Assembly: GCF_001509475.1 (NCBI RefSeq)
Contig: NZ_LLZG01000027.1
Coordinates: forward strand, 1 to 24,422
Reading direction: 5' to 3'
Length of the DNA: 24,422 nucleotides
From: Streptomyces regalis
GTDB lineage: Bacteria > Actinomycetota > Actinomycetes > Streptomycetales > Streptomycetaceae
Numbering within the stretch: the first letter of the stretch is position 1; each line of letters starts with the position of its first letter. A program made the position numbers and the translations under genes. Under the pieces are notes generated by a model that was given only the letters and a program-made list of their open reading frames with translations, did no database searches and had not been told where the DNA came from. Shown here piece by piece: positions 11,662 to 19,563 of the stretch.

Positions 11662-12755
11662 GACGGCGTGCCTGGGTCGGCGTAGCGGAGCAGGGCGCCC
11701 ACGCCTCCTTGAAGTGGCACCACGCGCTGCGGTACGACAACCAGTTCGGCACCGGTGCCCACAAGGGCACGCATCAGGGCCTCGTCGGCGCGGTCCTCGT
11801 GGGGGGCCCTCACCCCGAAAGAGCTCAACTCGTCCTCGGTCAGGGCGAGCTGGGTCGGCTGGGGTCCGGTCCACAGCCGCAGCGAGGACTCCAGGGGGTG
11901 ATTGAGCAGCAGCGCCTCGACCTGGCCGCGTTGCAGGGCGGCGATGGCGGCGGGCAAGCCCGCGGACGCCGCTCCGTGCTGCGATCGCCGGGCGATGAAC
12001 TTCTCCACGAGCGCCTCGTCGTGCGTGGCCATGCCGCCGCGGAAGACGCGGTCGAGTTGCGGCTCCAGCAGTGCGCGGCCGGTGTCTGTGGGGGATCGCC
12101 CCCCGACGCGTACGACCCGGCGCCTCAGGCCGACCGGCAGGCGGCGGAGCAGCACATTGCACGCCCACTGGTCACCGCCCAGGAGTACGGCGTCGGCCCG
12201 GCGGTGTCGCGCCCAGTCGTCCAGTTCGTGGCCGAGCCGGACGGCGGCACCGTGCCACCCGGCCACCGGGATCCGTCGGTGCAGCCGCTCTCCCGGTGCC
12301 ACCACGGAGGCCGGCCAGACGCCTGCCTCGGCGTCCACCGTCACCGTGCCGTGGGCCTCTGCCGTAGGCAGTCCGCGGTAGTGCACGACCACGGCCAGGT
12401 AGGGGATCTCCGGCACGTGCTGGACCACGAGCGGCATGGCGTCCGGCAGTGTGCTGTAGCGGGCGGAGTCGTGTGCGGGAGGCCGCGGCAGTTCTCCGTC
12501 CAGCACCAGCGCCCCGTGCGCGGTGAAGACCGCCTGTCCGTGAAGCCCGGGCACGTCCGTGTCGCCGCCGATGACTCGCTCCAGGGTGGTGAGTGTCGGC
12601 CCGTCCGCACCCTGGCGGGCCAAGGCGTTCCGAAGCCGTCGCCAGCGCAACGCGATCGTACGCTCCGGATGCTCGACGTCACGGGATGTGTCGAGGTACA
12701 CGGAGGCGAACGGCCCCTGCTGCGCGTAGAGAGGCTCCAGGAACGACAGTCGCAT
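11658..12755 (-). CDS. baeRF-type protein (bacterial archaeo-eukaryotic release-factor-like, Rv2629-like / Vms1-related)
   Basis: A 365-aa protein that I recognise as the bacterial eRF1-like family represented by mycobacterial Rv2629 and annotated in Streptomyces as Vms1/Ankzf1-type peptidyl-tRNA hydrolase. Supporting segments are SVYLDTSRDVEHPERTI near the start, the RWRRLRNAL helix, HYRGLPTAEAHGTVTVDA in the middle, and the eRF1-type C-terminal segment VEALLLNHPLESSL followed by an ALVGTGAELVVVP strand. I see no GGQ release-factor motif. Family inference: ribosome or peptidyl-tRNA quality control. The ATG at 12755 has GGTGGAG 8 bases upstream. It follows frdD by 53 bases on the same strand. 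Rv2629 belongs to the hypoxia (DosR) regulon, which fits its place beside a fumarate reductase. Confidence 0.8.
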   Translation of the reverse strand: MRLSFLEPLYAQQGPFASVYLDTSRDVEHPERTIALRWRRLRNALARQGADGPTLTTLERVIGGDTDVPGLHGQAVFTAHGALVLDGELPRPPAHDSARYSTLPDAMPLVVQHVPEIPYLAVVVHYRGLPTAEAHGTVTVDAEAGVWPASVVAPGERLHRRIPVAGWHGAAVRLGHELDDWARHRRADAVLLGGDQWACNVLLRRLPVGLRRRVVRVGGRSPTDTGRALLEPQLDRVFRGGMATHDEALVEKFIARRSQHGAASAGLPAAIAALQRGQVEALLLNHPLESSLRLWTGPQPTQLALTEDELSSFGVRAPHEDRADEALMRALVGTGAELVVVPQRVVPLQGGVGALLRYADPGTPS

Positions 12756-12808
12756 CACCTTCACTCCACCTTCGATGATGACGCCCCCGGAGCCGGATCC
12801 GGAACAGC

Positions 12809-13159
12809 TCAGATGCGGAACAGGACGACCCCCGCGGCGACGGATCCGGCCACGGCACCGCCGTAACAGAGGAGGCTGATCGCGAGGCTCAGATTCTTGA
12901 GTTGTAGGCCGTCGTACAGGGTGTATCGGAAGCGGTGCGCCCAGTGGAAGAGGCACAGCAGGCACAGCCCGAAGAGGATCACCTTGGTGGCGGGGTGGCG
13001 CAGCACCGACAGCAGGTGGGTGTGGTCGGGGGCCGACAGCCAGCCCAGCGGAAAGGCGATGCCGAACAGGAACAGCAGGATGGGGACCAGTAGAGCTGCG
13101 GCCATGCCGCCCGCGCTGAAGAGCAGCCACAGCAGCGGTTCAGGTGATCTCCTGGCCAT
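12809..13159 (-). CDS. frdD: Fumarate reductase membrane anchor subunit D
   Basis: A 116-aa protein with three hydrophobic segments, the usual FrdD size. The N-terminal part aligns by eye with E. coli FrdD: RRSPEPLLWLLFSAGGM against its SDEPVFWGLFGAGGM, then GIAFPLGW against GILLPLGL. The segment LFHWAHRFRYTLYDGLQLKN corresponds to the FrdD GLHRMHHAMHDLKIH region. With FrdC it anchors the catalytic FrdAB dimer to the inner face of the membrane and forms the quinol site. The ATG at 13159 follows the frdC stop by two bases, with AAGGGG upstream; a GTG at 13165 overlapping that stop is an alternative start. Confidence 0.85.
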   Translation of the reverse strand: MARRSPEPLLWLLFSAGGMAAALLVPILLFLFGIAFPLGWLSAPDHTHLLSVLRHPATKVILFGLCLLCLFHWAHRFRYTLYDGLQLKNLSLAISLLCYGGAVAGSVAAGVVLFRI

Positions 13160-13161
13160 CT

Positions 13162-13596
13162 TCACCCCTTGAGGATCAGCCACGCCACAGCCGCCGTCAG
13201 AAGCGCCCACAGCAGGTAGTGCGTTGCCACGATCGGGCCCGGCCGGACGCGTCGGCCGCGCAGGCGTACCGCCATGGCCCGCGGGGCCAGGCCGAACCAG
13301 GTGAGGGTGTGCAGCAGGACGAAGAGCAGGGCGATCACGTTCAGCAGGACGACCCACCACTGCCCGCTCCAGTCCTGGAACCGCTCGTACTCGCCGCTGC
13401 CCTCGGCGATCGCACCAGCCATGAGCAGCAGGAACACGACGAACCAGGCGATGAAGACGCCGCTCAGCTCCCGCAGCACGAAGACGAGGTAGGCGCGGCG
13501 CCGGAGCCACCAGAAGGTGGGGACAGGCTTCCGGTACGGTGCCGGCCCGGACCCCCCAGCCGGCCCCGGCCGCCGCGACGCGGGTGTCCGGCTCAT
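13162..13596 (-). CDS. frdC: Fumarate reductase membrane anchor subunit C
   Basis: A 144-aa protein with three membrane segments; E. coli FrdC has 131 aa. It carries the FrdC hallmarks [19 protein letters not shown] and [15 protein letters not shown] (E. coli: LLHTKTWFELAPKAA). Glu 43 in LRE corresponds to E. coli FrdC Glu 29, which is involved in menaquinol oxidation. I see no haem-ligand pattern typical of SdhC/SdhD, so this is the haem-free QFR type (type D). The N-terminus has a roughly 20-residue Ala/Pro/Gly-rich extension. The start codon overlaps the frdB stop by four bases (ATGA), indicating tight translational coupling. Confidence 0.87.
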   Translation of the reverse strand: MSRTPASRRPGPAGGSGPAPYRKPVPTFWWLRRRAYLVFVLRELSGVFIAWFVVFLLLMAGAIAEGSGEYERFQDWSGQWWVVLLNVIALLFVLLHTLTWFGLAPRAMAVRLRGRRVRPGPIVATHYLLWALLTAAVAWLILKG

Positions 13597-14342
13597 CGCT
13601 GTCCCCACGGCCAGAGGAGGTCCTTGAGCGACCGCGTGGCTGCCGTGAGCTTGTAGCGTTGGATGGCGCCGGCCGGGTCGACACCTTTGGGGCAGGCCGT
13701 GGTGCACTCGCCGACCAGGGTGCAGGCCCACACGCCGGCGGCGGAGCTCAGCACATCCCGCCGGTCGGCGGCTCCCTCGTCCCGTGAGTCGAGGTTGTAG
13801 CGCTGGGCGAGGGCGATGGCCGCGGGCCCCACGAAGTCCGGATCGAGCGCATACACGGGACAGGCCGCGTAGCAGAGCATGCAGTTGATGCACATGCTGT
13901 ACTGCTTGTACGCGTCCATCTCTTCCGGCGTCTGCAGAAACTCACCCTCGTCGAGGGGCTTGTCCTCGGCACGGATGATCCAGGGCTTGACCTCGGTCAG
14001 CTTGTTCATGAAATCGCCGAGCTCGACGACGAGATCGCGGACCACGGGGAAGTTGGCGAGGGGTTCGACCCGCACCGGACCCGGCGCGGAATCCGTCAAG
14101 AAGGCCGAGCAGGTCAGCTGCGGCTCGCCGTTGACGGTCATGCCGCAGCTGCCGCAGATTCCCATCCGGCAGGACCAGCGGTAGGAGAGCGTGCCGTCGA
14201 GGTGGTCCTTGATGTGGTTGAGCCCATCGAGGACCGTCCACTCCTTGCGCAACGGCACCTCGTAGGACTGCCAGGTCGGTTCGGTCTCCTGCTCTGGCCG
14301 GTAGCGGGCGACCTGCAGGGTGATCCGGTCGGTCTCCGGCAT
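13593..14342 (-). CDS. frdB: Fumarate reductase iron-sulfur subunit
   Basis: A 249-aa protein (E. coli FrdB has 244 aa) with all three cluster motifs. The [2Fe-2S] ligands are Cys 58, 63, 66 and 78 in the plant-ferredoxin-like domain ([11 protein letters not shown]). In the bacterial-ferredoxin domain, Cys 151, 154 and 157 with Cys 217 would hold [4Fe-4S], and Cys 161, 207 and 213 would hold [3Fe-4S], the same pattern as E. coli FrdB. It moves electrons from menaquinol in FrdCD to the flavin of FrdA. The ATG at 14342 sits two bases after the frdA stop, with GGGAGG 8 bases upstream inside frdA. There is no sign of damage. Confidence 0.93.
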   Translation of the reverse strand: MPETDRITLQVARYRPEQETEPTWQSYEVPLRKEWTVLDGLNHIKDHLDGTLSYRWSCRMGICGSCGMTVNGEPQLTCSAFLTDSAPGPVRVEPLANFPVVRDLVVELGDFMNKLTEVKPWIIRAEDKPLDEGEFLQTPEEMDAYKQYSMCINCMLCYAACPVYALDPDFVGPAAIALAQRYNLDSRDEGAADRRDVLSSAAGVWACTLVGECTTACPKGVDPAGAIQRYKLTAATRSLKDLLWPWGQR

Positions 14343-14344
14343 GG

Positions 14345-16093
14345 CTACTGCCTCCCGTACACGCGTTTCCCGGGGGCCCAGCGGGTGACGGTCACCGGTA
14401 GATACTCCACCCGCCCGGTGCCGTCGGGCTCGTGATGGATCAGTGAATGGGCGAGGTACCGCTCGTCGTCGCGCGCGGGGAAGTCGGTGCGCTGATGCGC
14501 CCCTCGCGACTCCTCGCGGCTCAGCGCGGAGTGGACGATGCTCATCGACACGTCCAGCATGCAGCCCAGTTCCAGCAGGGCGATCAGATTGGTGTTGAAG
14601 GTCCGGCTGTGATCGCCGACGGCGGCCCGGCCGTAGCGTTCCCGCAAGTGCGGCAGCGTCTCGGCCGCCTTGGCCAGGGAGTCCCTGTCGCGGTAGATCC
14701 CCGCGCCGCTCTCCATGGTGTCCTGCATCGCCGTACGGATGTCCGCGATACGCTCCCGGCCTTCCGCGTGGTGTGCGACCAGGCGCTCCAGGCGGCGGTG
14801 CTCGTCGCGGGCCTGCGCCACCACCGCGGCGCCGGGGCCGGTGCCCGTGGCGGCAGCGGCGTACTCGGCGGCCGCCCGGCCGGCCCGGGCGCCGAAGACC
14901 AGCAGCTCCGGAAGGGAGTTGGAGCCCAGCCGGTTGGCTCCGTTGATGCTGACGCACGCCACCTCACCTGCGGCGTACAGGCCGTCGAGCCCGGTGGCGC
15001 CGTGGATGTCGGTATGGATGCCGCCCATCATGTAGTGCACCACCGGACGCACAGGGATGAGTTCGGTGACCGGGTCGATGTTCTGGTACTTCAGGCACAG
15101 CTCGCGCACGAACGGCAGCTTGGAGTCGATGAGTTCCGCGCCGAGGTGGCGCAGGTCCAGGTGGACGACCGGCCCGTGCGGCGTCAGGGTGGTCCTGCCC
15201 TTGTCGAGCTCGTGCACGAATGCCTGCGACAGCCGGTCCCGCGGTCCCAACTCCATGCTGCGCATCACCGGCACCGGTTCGGGCTTGCCGAGGTCGTAGT
15301 CCTGGAGGTACCGGTAGCCGTCCTTGTTGAGCAGTCGGCCTCCTTCGGCACGGGCGGCCTCCGTGATCAGAATGCCGGTGAAGGGCAGACCGGTGGGGTG
15401 GTACTGCACGAACTCCATGTCCTTCAGTGGCGCACCGGCCCGATAGGCCAGGGCCATGCCGTCACCGGTCTTGATGTTGGCGTTGGTGGTGAACGGATAG
15501 ACCCGGCCGCAGCCGCCCGTGCTCATGACGACGGCTTTGGCGGTGATGGTCTCGACCCGGCCCGTGGCCAGCTCGATCGCCACCACGCCGTGTACTTTCC
15601 CGTCGTCGACGAGCAGGGTGCTGACGAACCACTCGTCGTACCTGACGATGTCCCGGTAGGAAAGTGCGGTCTGGAACAGGGTGTGCAGGAGGTGGAACCC
15701 GGTCTTGTCGGCGGCGAACCAGGTGCGCATCTTCTTCATGCCGCCAAAGGCCCGGACCGCGATGCGCCCGTCCGCCTGCCGGCTCCACGGACAGCCCCAG
15801 TGCTCCAGACGGAGCAGTTCGCGTGGCGCCTCTTGTACGAAGGCCTCGACGGCGTCCTGATCGCACAGCCAGTCCCCGCCGGAGACGGTGTCGTACGAGT
15901 GTTCGTCGAGGCTGTCGTCCGCGCCGGCGACGGCAGCGGCCCCGCCCTCGGCGGAGACCGTGTGACTCCGCATGGGATAGACCTTCGAGATGATCGCCAC
16001 ATTCAGCCGCGGATCGGTCTCAGCGATGGCGATGGCCGCACGCAGCCCCGCGCCGCCGCCGCCGATCACCACGACATCATGAGAAGCGGGCAT
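14345..16093 (-). CDS. frdA: Fumarate reductase flavoprotein subunit
   Basis: A 582-aa flavoprotein (E. coli FrdA has 602 aa). FAD binding is shown by [16 protein letters not shown], and covalent attachment by His 44 in [11 protein letters not shown]. Active-site segments include [11 protein letters not shown], the catalytic-Arg loop [17 protein letters not shown] and [12 protein letters not shown]. Sequence alone does not fully separate succinate dehydrogenase from fumarate reductase A subunits; I call it fumarate reductase because its anchor subunits are of the FrdC/FrdD type. It catalyses fumarate reduction to succinate on the cytoplasmic side using menaquinol electrons, with reversal possible. 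It is the first catalytic gene of the unit, 26 bases after a small unknown gene. Confidence 0.92.
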   Translation of the reverse strand: MPASHDVVVIGGGGAGLRAAIAIAETDPRLNVAIISKVYPMRSHTVSAEGGAAAVAGADDSLDEHSYDTVSGGDWLCDQDAVEAFVQEAPRELLRLEHWGCPWSRQADGRIAVRAFGGMKKMRTWFAADKTGFHLLHTLFQTALSYRDIVRYDEWFVSTLLVDDGKVHGVVAIELATGRVETITAKAVVMSTGGCGRVYPFTTNANIKTGDGMALAYRAGAPLKDMEFVQYHPTGLPFTGILITEAARAEGGRLLNKDGYRYLQDYDLGKPEPVPVMRSMELGPRDRLSQAFVHELDKGRTTLTPHGPVVHLDLRHLGAELIDSKLPFVRELCLKYQNIDPVTELIPVRPVVHYMMGGIHTDIHGATGLDGLYAAGEVACVSINGANRLGSNSLPELLVFGARAGRAAAEYAAAATGTGPGAAVVAQARDEHRRLERLVAHHAEGRERIADIRTAMQDTMESGAGIYRDRDSLAKAAETLPHLRERYGRAAVGDHSRTFNTNLIALLELGCMLDVSMSIVHSALSREESRGAHQRTDFPARDDERYLAHSLIHHEPDGTGRVEYLPVTVTRWAPGKRVYGRQ

Positions 16094-16119
16094 GTCACCA
16101 CCTCGGTGTCCGCGGCCGG

Positions 16120-16353
16120 TCAGGCCTCGTGTTCAGCGCTGTGCTCGTCCTGGAGGACTGCGCCATCGTGGCGGACCACCTTGACGTGCACGCTGCCGTC
16201 GTGGAACTCACGACGAATCCGACGGCAGCCGCATGCGTACGCCACCCTGTCGACAAACAGCCCCGCGTCGTCGTCCTCCTGGTAGCGCAGCCCGTTGACG
16301 AATCGGCCGCACGGAGCCCGCTCATCGGTGAAGTCGATGGTGTTGCCGACCAT
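16120..16353 (-). CDS. Small unknown protein leading the frd operon
   Basis: A 77-aa, charged, soluble protein that starts [19 protein letters not shown], with Cys 15 and a later [11 protein letters not shown] segment. It has no signal peptide or membrane segment. I do not recognise the family. The ATG at 16353 is preceded by GGGAAGTGGG. It ends 26 bases before frdA on the same strand and would be the first gene of the frdABCD unit. The Cys-containing segment could hint at metal or redox binding, but two of the three cysteines are only two residues apart and no full site is evident. Confidence 0.6.
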   Translation of the reverse strand: MVGNTIDFTDERAPCGRFVNGLRYQEDDDAGLFVDRVAYACGCRRIRREFHDGSVHVKVVRHDGAVLQDEHSAEHEA

Positions 16354-16446
16354 CACACCCACTTCCCAGCGCTCAACGTGAGCGTACCGCCGGCTGAACG
16401 CCCCCGCAGGCGGGAGACAGTCGTATGGGTCGCAATTCCGCGACTT

Positions 16447-16478
16447 TGCGTAACCCCCCTTCGAGCAATGCGTTACCC
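16447..16478. promoter_or_regulatory. Direct repeat TGCGTWACCC, two copies 22 bp apart (GTNAC-type site)
   Basis: TGCGTAACCC (16447-16456) and TGCGTTACCC (16469-16478) are spaced 22 bp start to start, two helical turns. GTNAC half-sites at 11- or 22-bp phasing are known for the OmpR-type Streptomyces regulators GlnR and MtrA. The intervening half-sites are not conserved here. The site lies about 100 bp upstream of the frd unit and just upstream of a divergent small gene. Confidence 0.4.
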
Positions 16479-16543
16479 GCAAAAGGTGAACCGGCACAAT
16501 GACGGGGATGGGATGGAAGGAGTATCGACGGGAGAGCGGTTGC

Positions 16544-16741
16544 ATGTCTCTTCGGGAGAGTAGGGCGCAGCTAAAGGACCGGGCCGGGCGGGCGGTGGTC
16601 AGGGGCTACGGTGCGTTGGACGGCCGGCCGCCTGTCAGTGAGCTGACCAGGCAGTTGTTTGCGCAAAGCCTTTCCCGGCCACCACTGGTCCGTATCCGCG
16701 GCTACTTCGGCGGACCACACGTCCGCTACACCCTCGAATAG
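16544..16741 (+). CDS. Possible small basic protein (65 aa), unknown
   Basis: An open frame starting MSLRESRAQLKDRAGRAVVR and ending GGPHVRYTLE. The ATG at 16544 has GGAGAG 7 bases upstream, a good ribosome site. A longer start at 16499 is possible but has no better site. No family is recognised, and there are no membrane or export signals. It is divergent from the frd unit. Its support is only the ribosome site and ordinary codon use, so it may not be a real gene. Confidence 0.35.
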   Translation: MSLRESRAQLKDRAGRAVVRGYGALDGRPPVSELTRQLFAQSLSRPPLVRIRGYFGGPHVRYTLE

Positions 16742-16917
16742 AACCCTTTGAGTTTCGGATCAATACAACCTACCCGGACGTAGAATCGCGCCCGCCACCG
16801 TCTCCCCCACCCATCCGCAAGTCCTCCGCTCTCCATACCCTTCGGGTCAGCCGATCTTGCCCTTCCCAGCGGCCGGAGGCGACAAGGAGCTGTTGTGCGC
16901 GGGGGCGGTGAAGGTCG

Positions 16918-16948
16918 TTGCGTTCATGCCACCGTCCCCTGCTACATT
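16918..16948 (+). promoter_or_regulatory. Candidate promoter of the WXG-protease cassette
   Basis: TTGCGT (16918-16923) and TACATT (16943-16948) are 19 bp apart, with an extended -10 (TGCTACATT). This puts the start about 25-30 bases before the ATG at 16982. The long spacer makes it tentative. Confidence 0.35.
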
Positions 16949-16981
16949 CCGTCCTCAAGATCGTAAAAACGGGGGCCGGAC

Positions 16982-17407
16982 ATGACCGTGCAAGGGCACG
17001 CCGGGGGCTATCGCCTCCAGACGAGCGCGATGGACAGCGAGGCGCAGACACTCGACACGGCGGGGGACGACGTCGGTGCCATCGCCAGGGCGGTCAAGGA
17101 CACCGCCTGCTACACCTCGGACGCACTCGGCGGCTCCGACGCGGGCCCCGCCTACAACAACTTCGCCGTTGACTGGCAGGCAGAGGCCAAGGTCCTGGAG
17201 AGCGCCCTGCACGAACTGGCCGACAAGGTGCGGGTGTCCAAGGCGAACTACCAGGGCGCCGAGCACGCCTCCATCCGGGGCATGAGCGCGGCAGGCGGCG
17301 AGGGCGTGACGACGATGCCCGCGCCCGCGGGGGATGTCCCCGCGCCGGGCTACCGCACCATGCCCGCGCCCGGCACGCCGCCGCGCGGCCTGTCCGACTT
17401 CGGCTGA
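16982..17407 (+). CDS. WXG100-like helical protein, probable type VII secretion-type partner
   Basis: A 141-aa protein whose first 95 residues form a two-helix pattern like ESX/WXG100 or EspC-type proteins: MDSEAQTLDTAGDDVGAIAR, then a turn around NNFAVDWQAEAKVLESALHE. The central motif is WQA rather than WxG. A Pro/Ala/Gly-rich tail (MPAPAGDVPAPGY and a second MPAPG copy) follows. There is no Sec or Tat signal. The ATG at 16982 has GGGGGCCGG just upstream. It precedes the peptidase gene by 64 bases on the same strand, as small ESX-like partners often precede their effector. No EccC-type ATPase or other secretion machinery is in the window, so export by type VII secretion is an inference. Confidence 0.65.
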   Translation: MTVQGHAGGYRLQTSAMDSEAQTLDTAGDDVGAIARAVKDTACYTSDALGGSDAGPAYNNFAVDWQAEAKVLESALHELADKVRVSKANYQGAEHASIRGMSAAGGEGVTTMPAPAGDVPAPGYRTMPAPGTPPRGLSDFG

Positions 17408-17471
17408 GCGTCCTTCGTATCGCGTACGAGTCCACACTCCTGCCCTCACCACGACAGAAGGCCGCACCGTC

Positions 17472-19088
17472 ATGCCCGACGCAGGCGAATCCACCACCGA
17501 CCGCCGTCAGAAGCTCGCCGAGTACCACGACTCCATCTCCTCGGCCGACAGCAAGAACGATCTCATCGGGGCCATCAACAACGCCCTGGGCGTCTCGGCG
17601 CCGGTTGGTGAACCCGGGGTCCTCGAGGGTCTCGCCAAGACCTACCGTAAACAGATCGACGACGTCGCCGACGTGCACCGGCGGGTGCAGAAGGTCGCGG
17701 GCGAGGGCCTGCCCAACGCCTGGGTGGGCAGCACCGGGGCGCGGGCGTCCGAGGTGGTGATGGCGGCGGCCCGCTCCGCCGAGCAGATGGAGCAGGCGTT
17801 CAGCGGCGCGGCCGGCGCCCTGTACCGCTTGGCCGACGCGCTGACCAACGCCAAGGCCCAGGACCAAGGCGGCCGCGAGCAGTTGCGTGAGGCGCTCGGC
17901 ATGCTCGGCGGTGAGGACGGCTTCTTCGACGACATGGTGGAGAAGGACGCCGAGGAGGCGGAGCGGCTGCGGGCCCGCAGCATCGCGGCCGCAGGCGCCA
18001 AGGTGATGCACACCGCAGCGGAAGTGGCCGACGACGCGGCGCGGGCTGCGGCGCGCGACCTCAACAAGCTGGCGTCCGAGGCCCGGGCGGGCCAGATGAA
18101 GACCGACAACATCTCCGCCGCGGACCGCCTCGTGCTCGCCGACATCGCGGGCCCCGGCGGCCCGGCGGAGATGAACGAGCTGCTGACCGCGAATGACCTG
18201 GAGCGCTCAGGCCGCGCGATGGAGCGCCTCGATGCCCGCGAGGAGGCCGAGTTCGAGCGGATGCTCGCCGAGGCGAAGACCCCGCAGGAACGGGCCTACC
18301 TGGTGAAGGCGCTGGCCGCCGGGTACGACGTCAAGGAGGTCGGCGAGTTCCGCGACAAGATCCACGGCAAGGACCCGGACTGGCTGCAGCGGCACTTGAC
18401 GCCGGTCACCACGGCCGGGGACAGCATGGCCGACGAGGGGGTCCACACCAGCGGTCCCTACGAGGGTGCCAACAAGAACACGGACCAGCAGATGTTCAAC
18501 GGCGAGAGGTGGTCGCAGGAGGGCAACACCTGCGTGCCGTCGACCGTCGTCACCGGGCGCGCCATGGTCGATCCGGTGTACGCCCTCGAACTCACCGGCG
18601 GCCCGTCCGGGCAGGAGGACGACCCTGACGCCTTCCGGGAGCGGCTGCGCGACGAGCAGCTGCGGATGCACGACGAAGGCGACGGCAATGACGCGTACGA
18701 CTTCCCCTTCGGCTCGACACCCGACGGCATGGACAACGACGGCAAGACCGAGATCTCCAACAAAGAGATCAGTCCGCACACGGGCAGCGAGTACGAGTTC
18801 CAGGAGATCCGGAGCGCGGACGACCGCCGGGAGGCGCTGCCCGACATCCAGCGGGCCGTCGCCGAGGGCAGACCGGTGCCGATCGGCGTCGAGGGCGAGG
18901 ACGAGAACGGCGACCGGGTCGGCCACTCCATGATGATCATCGGTCAGGAGGGCGACATGCTGCAGGTCTACAACCCCTGGGGAACGACCACGTGGGTCAG
19001 CGAGGACGACTTCGTCAACGGCAACATGGACAAGGCCTCCGACAAGGACCTGCCCGACGCCTACGGCGTCCACCTGCCCGCCCAGTGA
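17472..19088 (+). CDS. Putative WXG-type effector with C-terminal papain/C39-like cysteine peptidase domain
   Basis: A 538-aa protein without a classical signal peptide. Residues about 50-130 are helical with WVG at 84-86 (LPNAWVGSTGARASEV), like an ESX/LXG export head. Residues about 150-310 are a charged, Ala-rich helical middle. The C-terminal part has a cysteine-peptidase layout in family order: Gln 349 and Cys 354 in SQEGNTCVPS, His 485 in RVGHSMMIIG, and Asn 501 in VYNPWGTTTW, the last two as in C39/papain-fold peptidases. About 130 residues separate Cys and His, including an acidic, calcium-loop-like stretch (NDGKTE near 422-427). The ATG at 17472 has AGAAGG 10 bases upstream. It is followed 17 bases later by a chagasin-like lipoprotein gene, which supports both the peptidase call and an effector role. 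Confidence 0.7.
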   Translation: MPDAGESTTDRRQKLAEYHDSISSADSKNDLIGAINNALGVSAPVGEPGVLEGLAKTYRKQIDDVADVHRRVQKVAGEGLPNAWVGSTGARASEVVMAAARSAEQMEQAFSGAAGALYRLADALTNAKAQDQGGREQLREALGMLGGEDGFFDDMVEKDAEEAERLRARSIAAAGAKVMHTAAEVADDAARAAARDLNKLASEARAGQMKTDNISAADRLVLADIAGPGGPAEMNELLTANDLERSGRAMERLDAREEAEFERMLAEAKTPQERAYLVKALAAGYDVKEVGEFRDKIHGKDPDWLQRHLTPVTTAGDSMADEGVHTSGPYEGANKNTDQQMFNGERWSQEGNTCVPSTVVTGRAMVDPVYALELTGGPSGQEDDPDAFRERLRDEQLRMHDEGDGNDAYDFPFGSTPDGMDNDGKTEISNKEISPHTGSEYEFQEIRSADDRREALPDIQRAVAEGRPVPIGVEGEDENGDRVGHSMMIIGQEGDMLQVYNPWGTTTWVSEDDFVNGNMDKASDKDLPDAYGVHLPAQ

Positions 19089-19105
19089 ACGGAAGGCCGA
19101 TCCCC

Positions 19106-19546
19106 GTGAAGCTCAGCCACCGCCTGTCCACCGCCCTGGCCCTGCCGCTGACGGTCGTGACGCTGTCAGGGTGCGGCCTCGTCGGCCCCGAGACGTTCGG
19201 GGCCGAAGACCGGTCCATCGAGGTGGATGCGGGCGACGTGTTCGAGCTGACGCTCCCGGCCAACCCTTCGACGGGCCAGGACTGGAGCGTCGTGCGCCCC
19301 GGTCCCGACCGTGCGACAGTGCGCCAGGAGGGCGGCCGGGAGGAAGACTTCGAGGGCGACAGCGGCGCAGACGGGGGTGGTGATGGTACGCAGACCTTCA
19401 CCTTCCAGGCCGTTGCCGCGGGCACCACGAAGATCAAAATGAGCTACTGCGTGCTGGGTCAGTGCCCCGACGGCGACGACCGCACCGCGACGGGCAGCCC
19501 CGGCAACGACCCGGCGTACTTCATCTACACGGTCACTGTGCGATGA
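19106..19546 (+). CDS. Chagasin-like cysteine-peptidase inhibitor lipoprotein (putative immunity)
   Basis: A 146-aa lipoprotein with a short basic start, a hydrophobic stretch and a lipobox TLSGC with Cys 23. The mature part resembles the chagasin family (MEROPS I42). NPSTGQDW at 53-60 matches the NPTTGY inhibitory loop, and GGGDGTQTFTFQAVAAG at 90-106 matches the glycine-rich second loop and following strand. The third loop, usually RPW, is replaced by YCVLGQC with Cys 115 and 120, possibly a disulphide. The GTG at 19106 has GGAAGG 9 bases upstream. Membrane anchoring on the outer face would place it where the neighbouring peptidase arrives if exported. It overlaps an in-frame alternative start of the next gene. 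Confidence 0.72.
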   Translation: MKLSHRLSTALALPLTVVTLSGCGLVGPETFGAEDRSIEVDAGDVFELTLPANPSTGQDWSVVRPGPDRATVRQEGGREEDFEGDSGADGGGDGTQTFTFQAVAAGTTKIKMSYCVLGQCPDGDDRTATGSPGNDPAYFIYTVTVR

Positions 19547-19563
19547 CCGGAACGGAGGTACCG

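Noticed and set aside
10796..11905. Plus-strand frame of 369 codons over the NTPase gene
   Set aside because: Opposite strand holds a complete P-loop NTPase with a ribosome site; the plus frame has no recognisable content.
16485..16499. Rex-like site (TTGTG-n4-TTCAC on the minus strand) upstream of frd
   Set aside because: Known Rex operators have six bases between these half-motifs; here there are four, and the outer bases do not match.
16354..16545. Search for a DosR/DevR-type box upstream of the frd unit
   Set aside because: No GGGACT-type palindrome was found, so hypoxic control by that regulator is not supported by the sequence.
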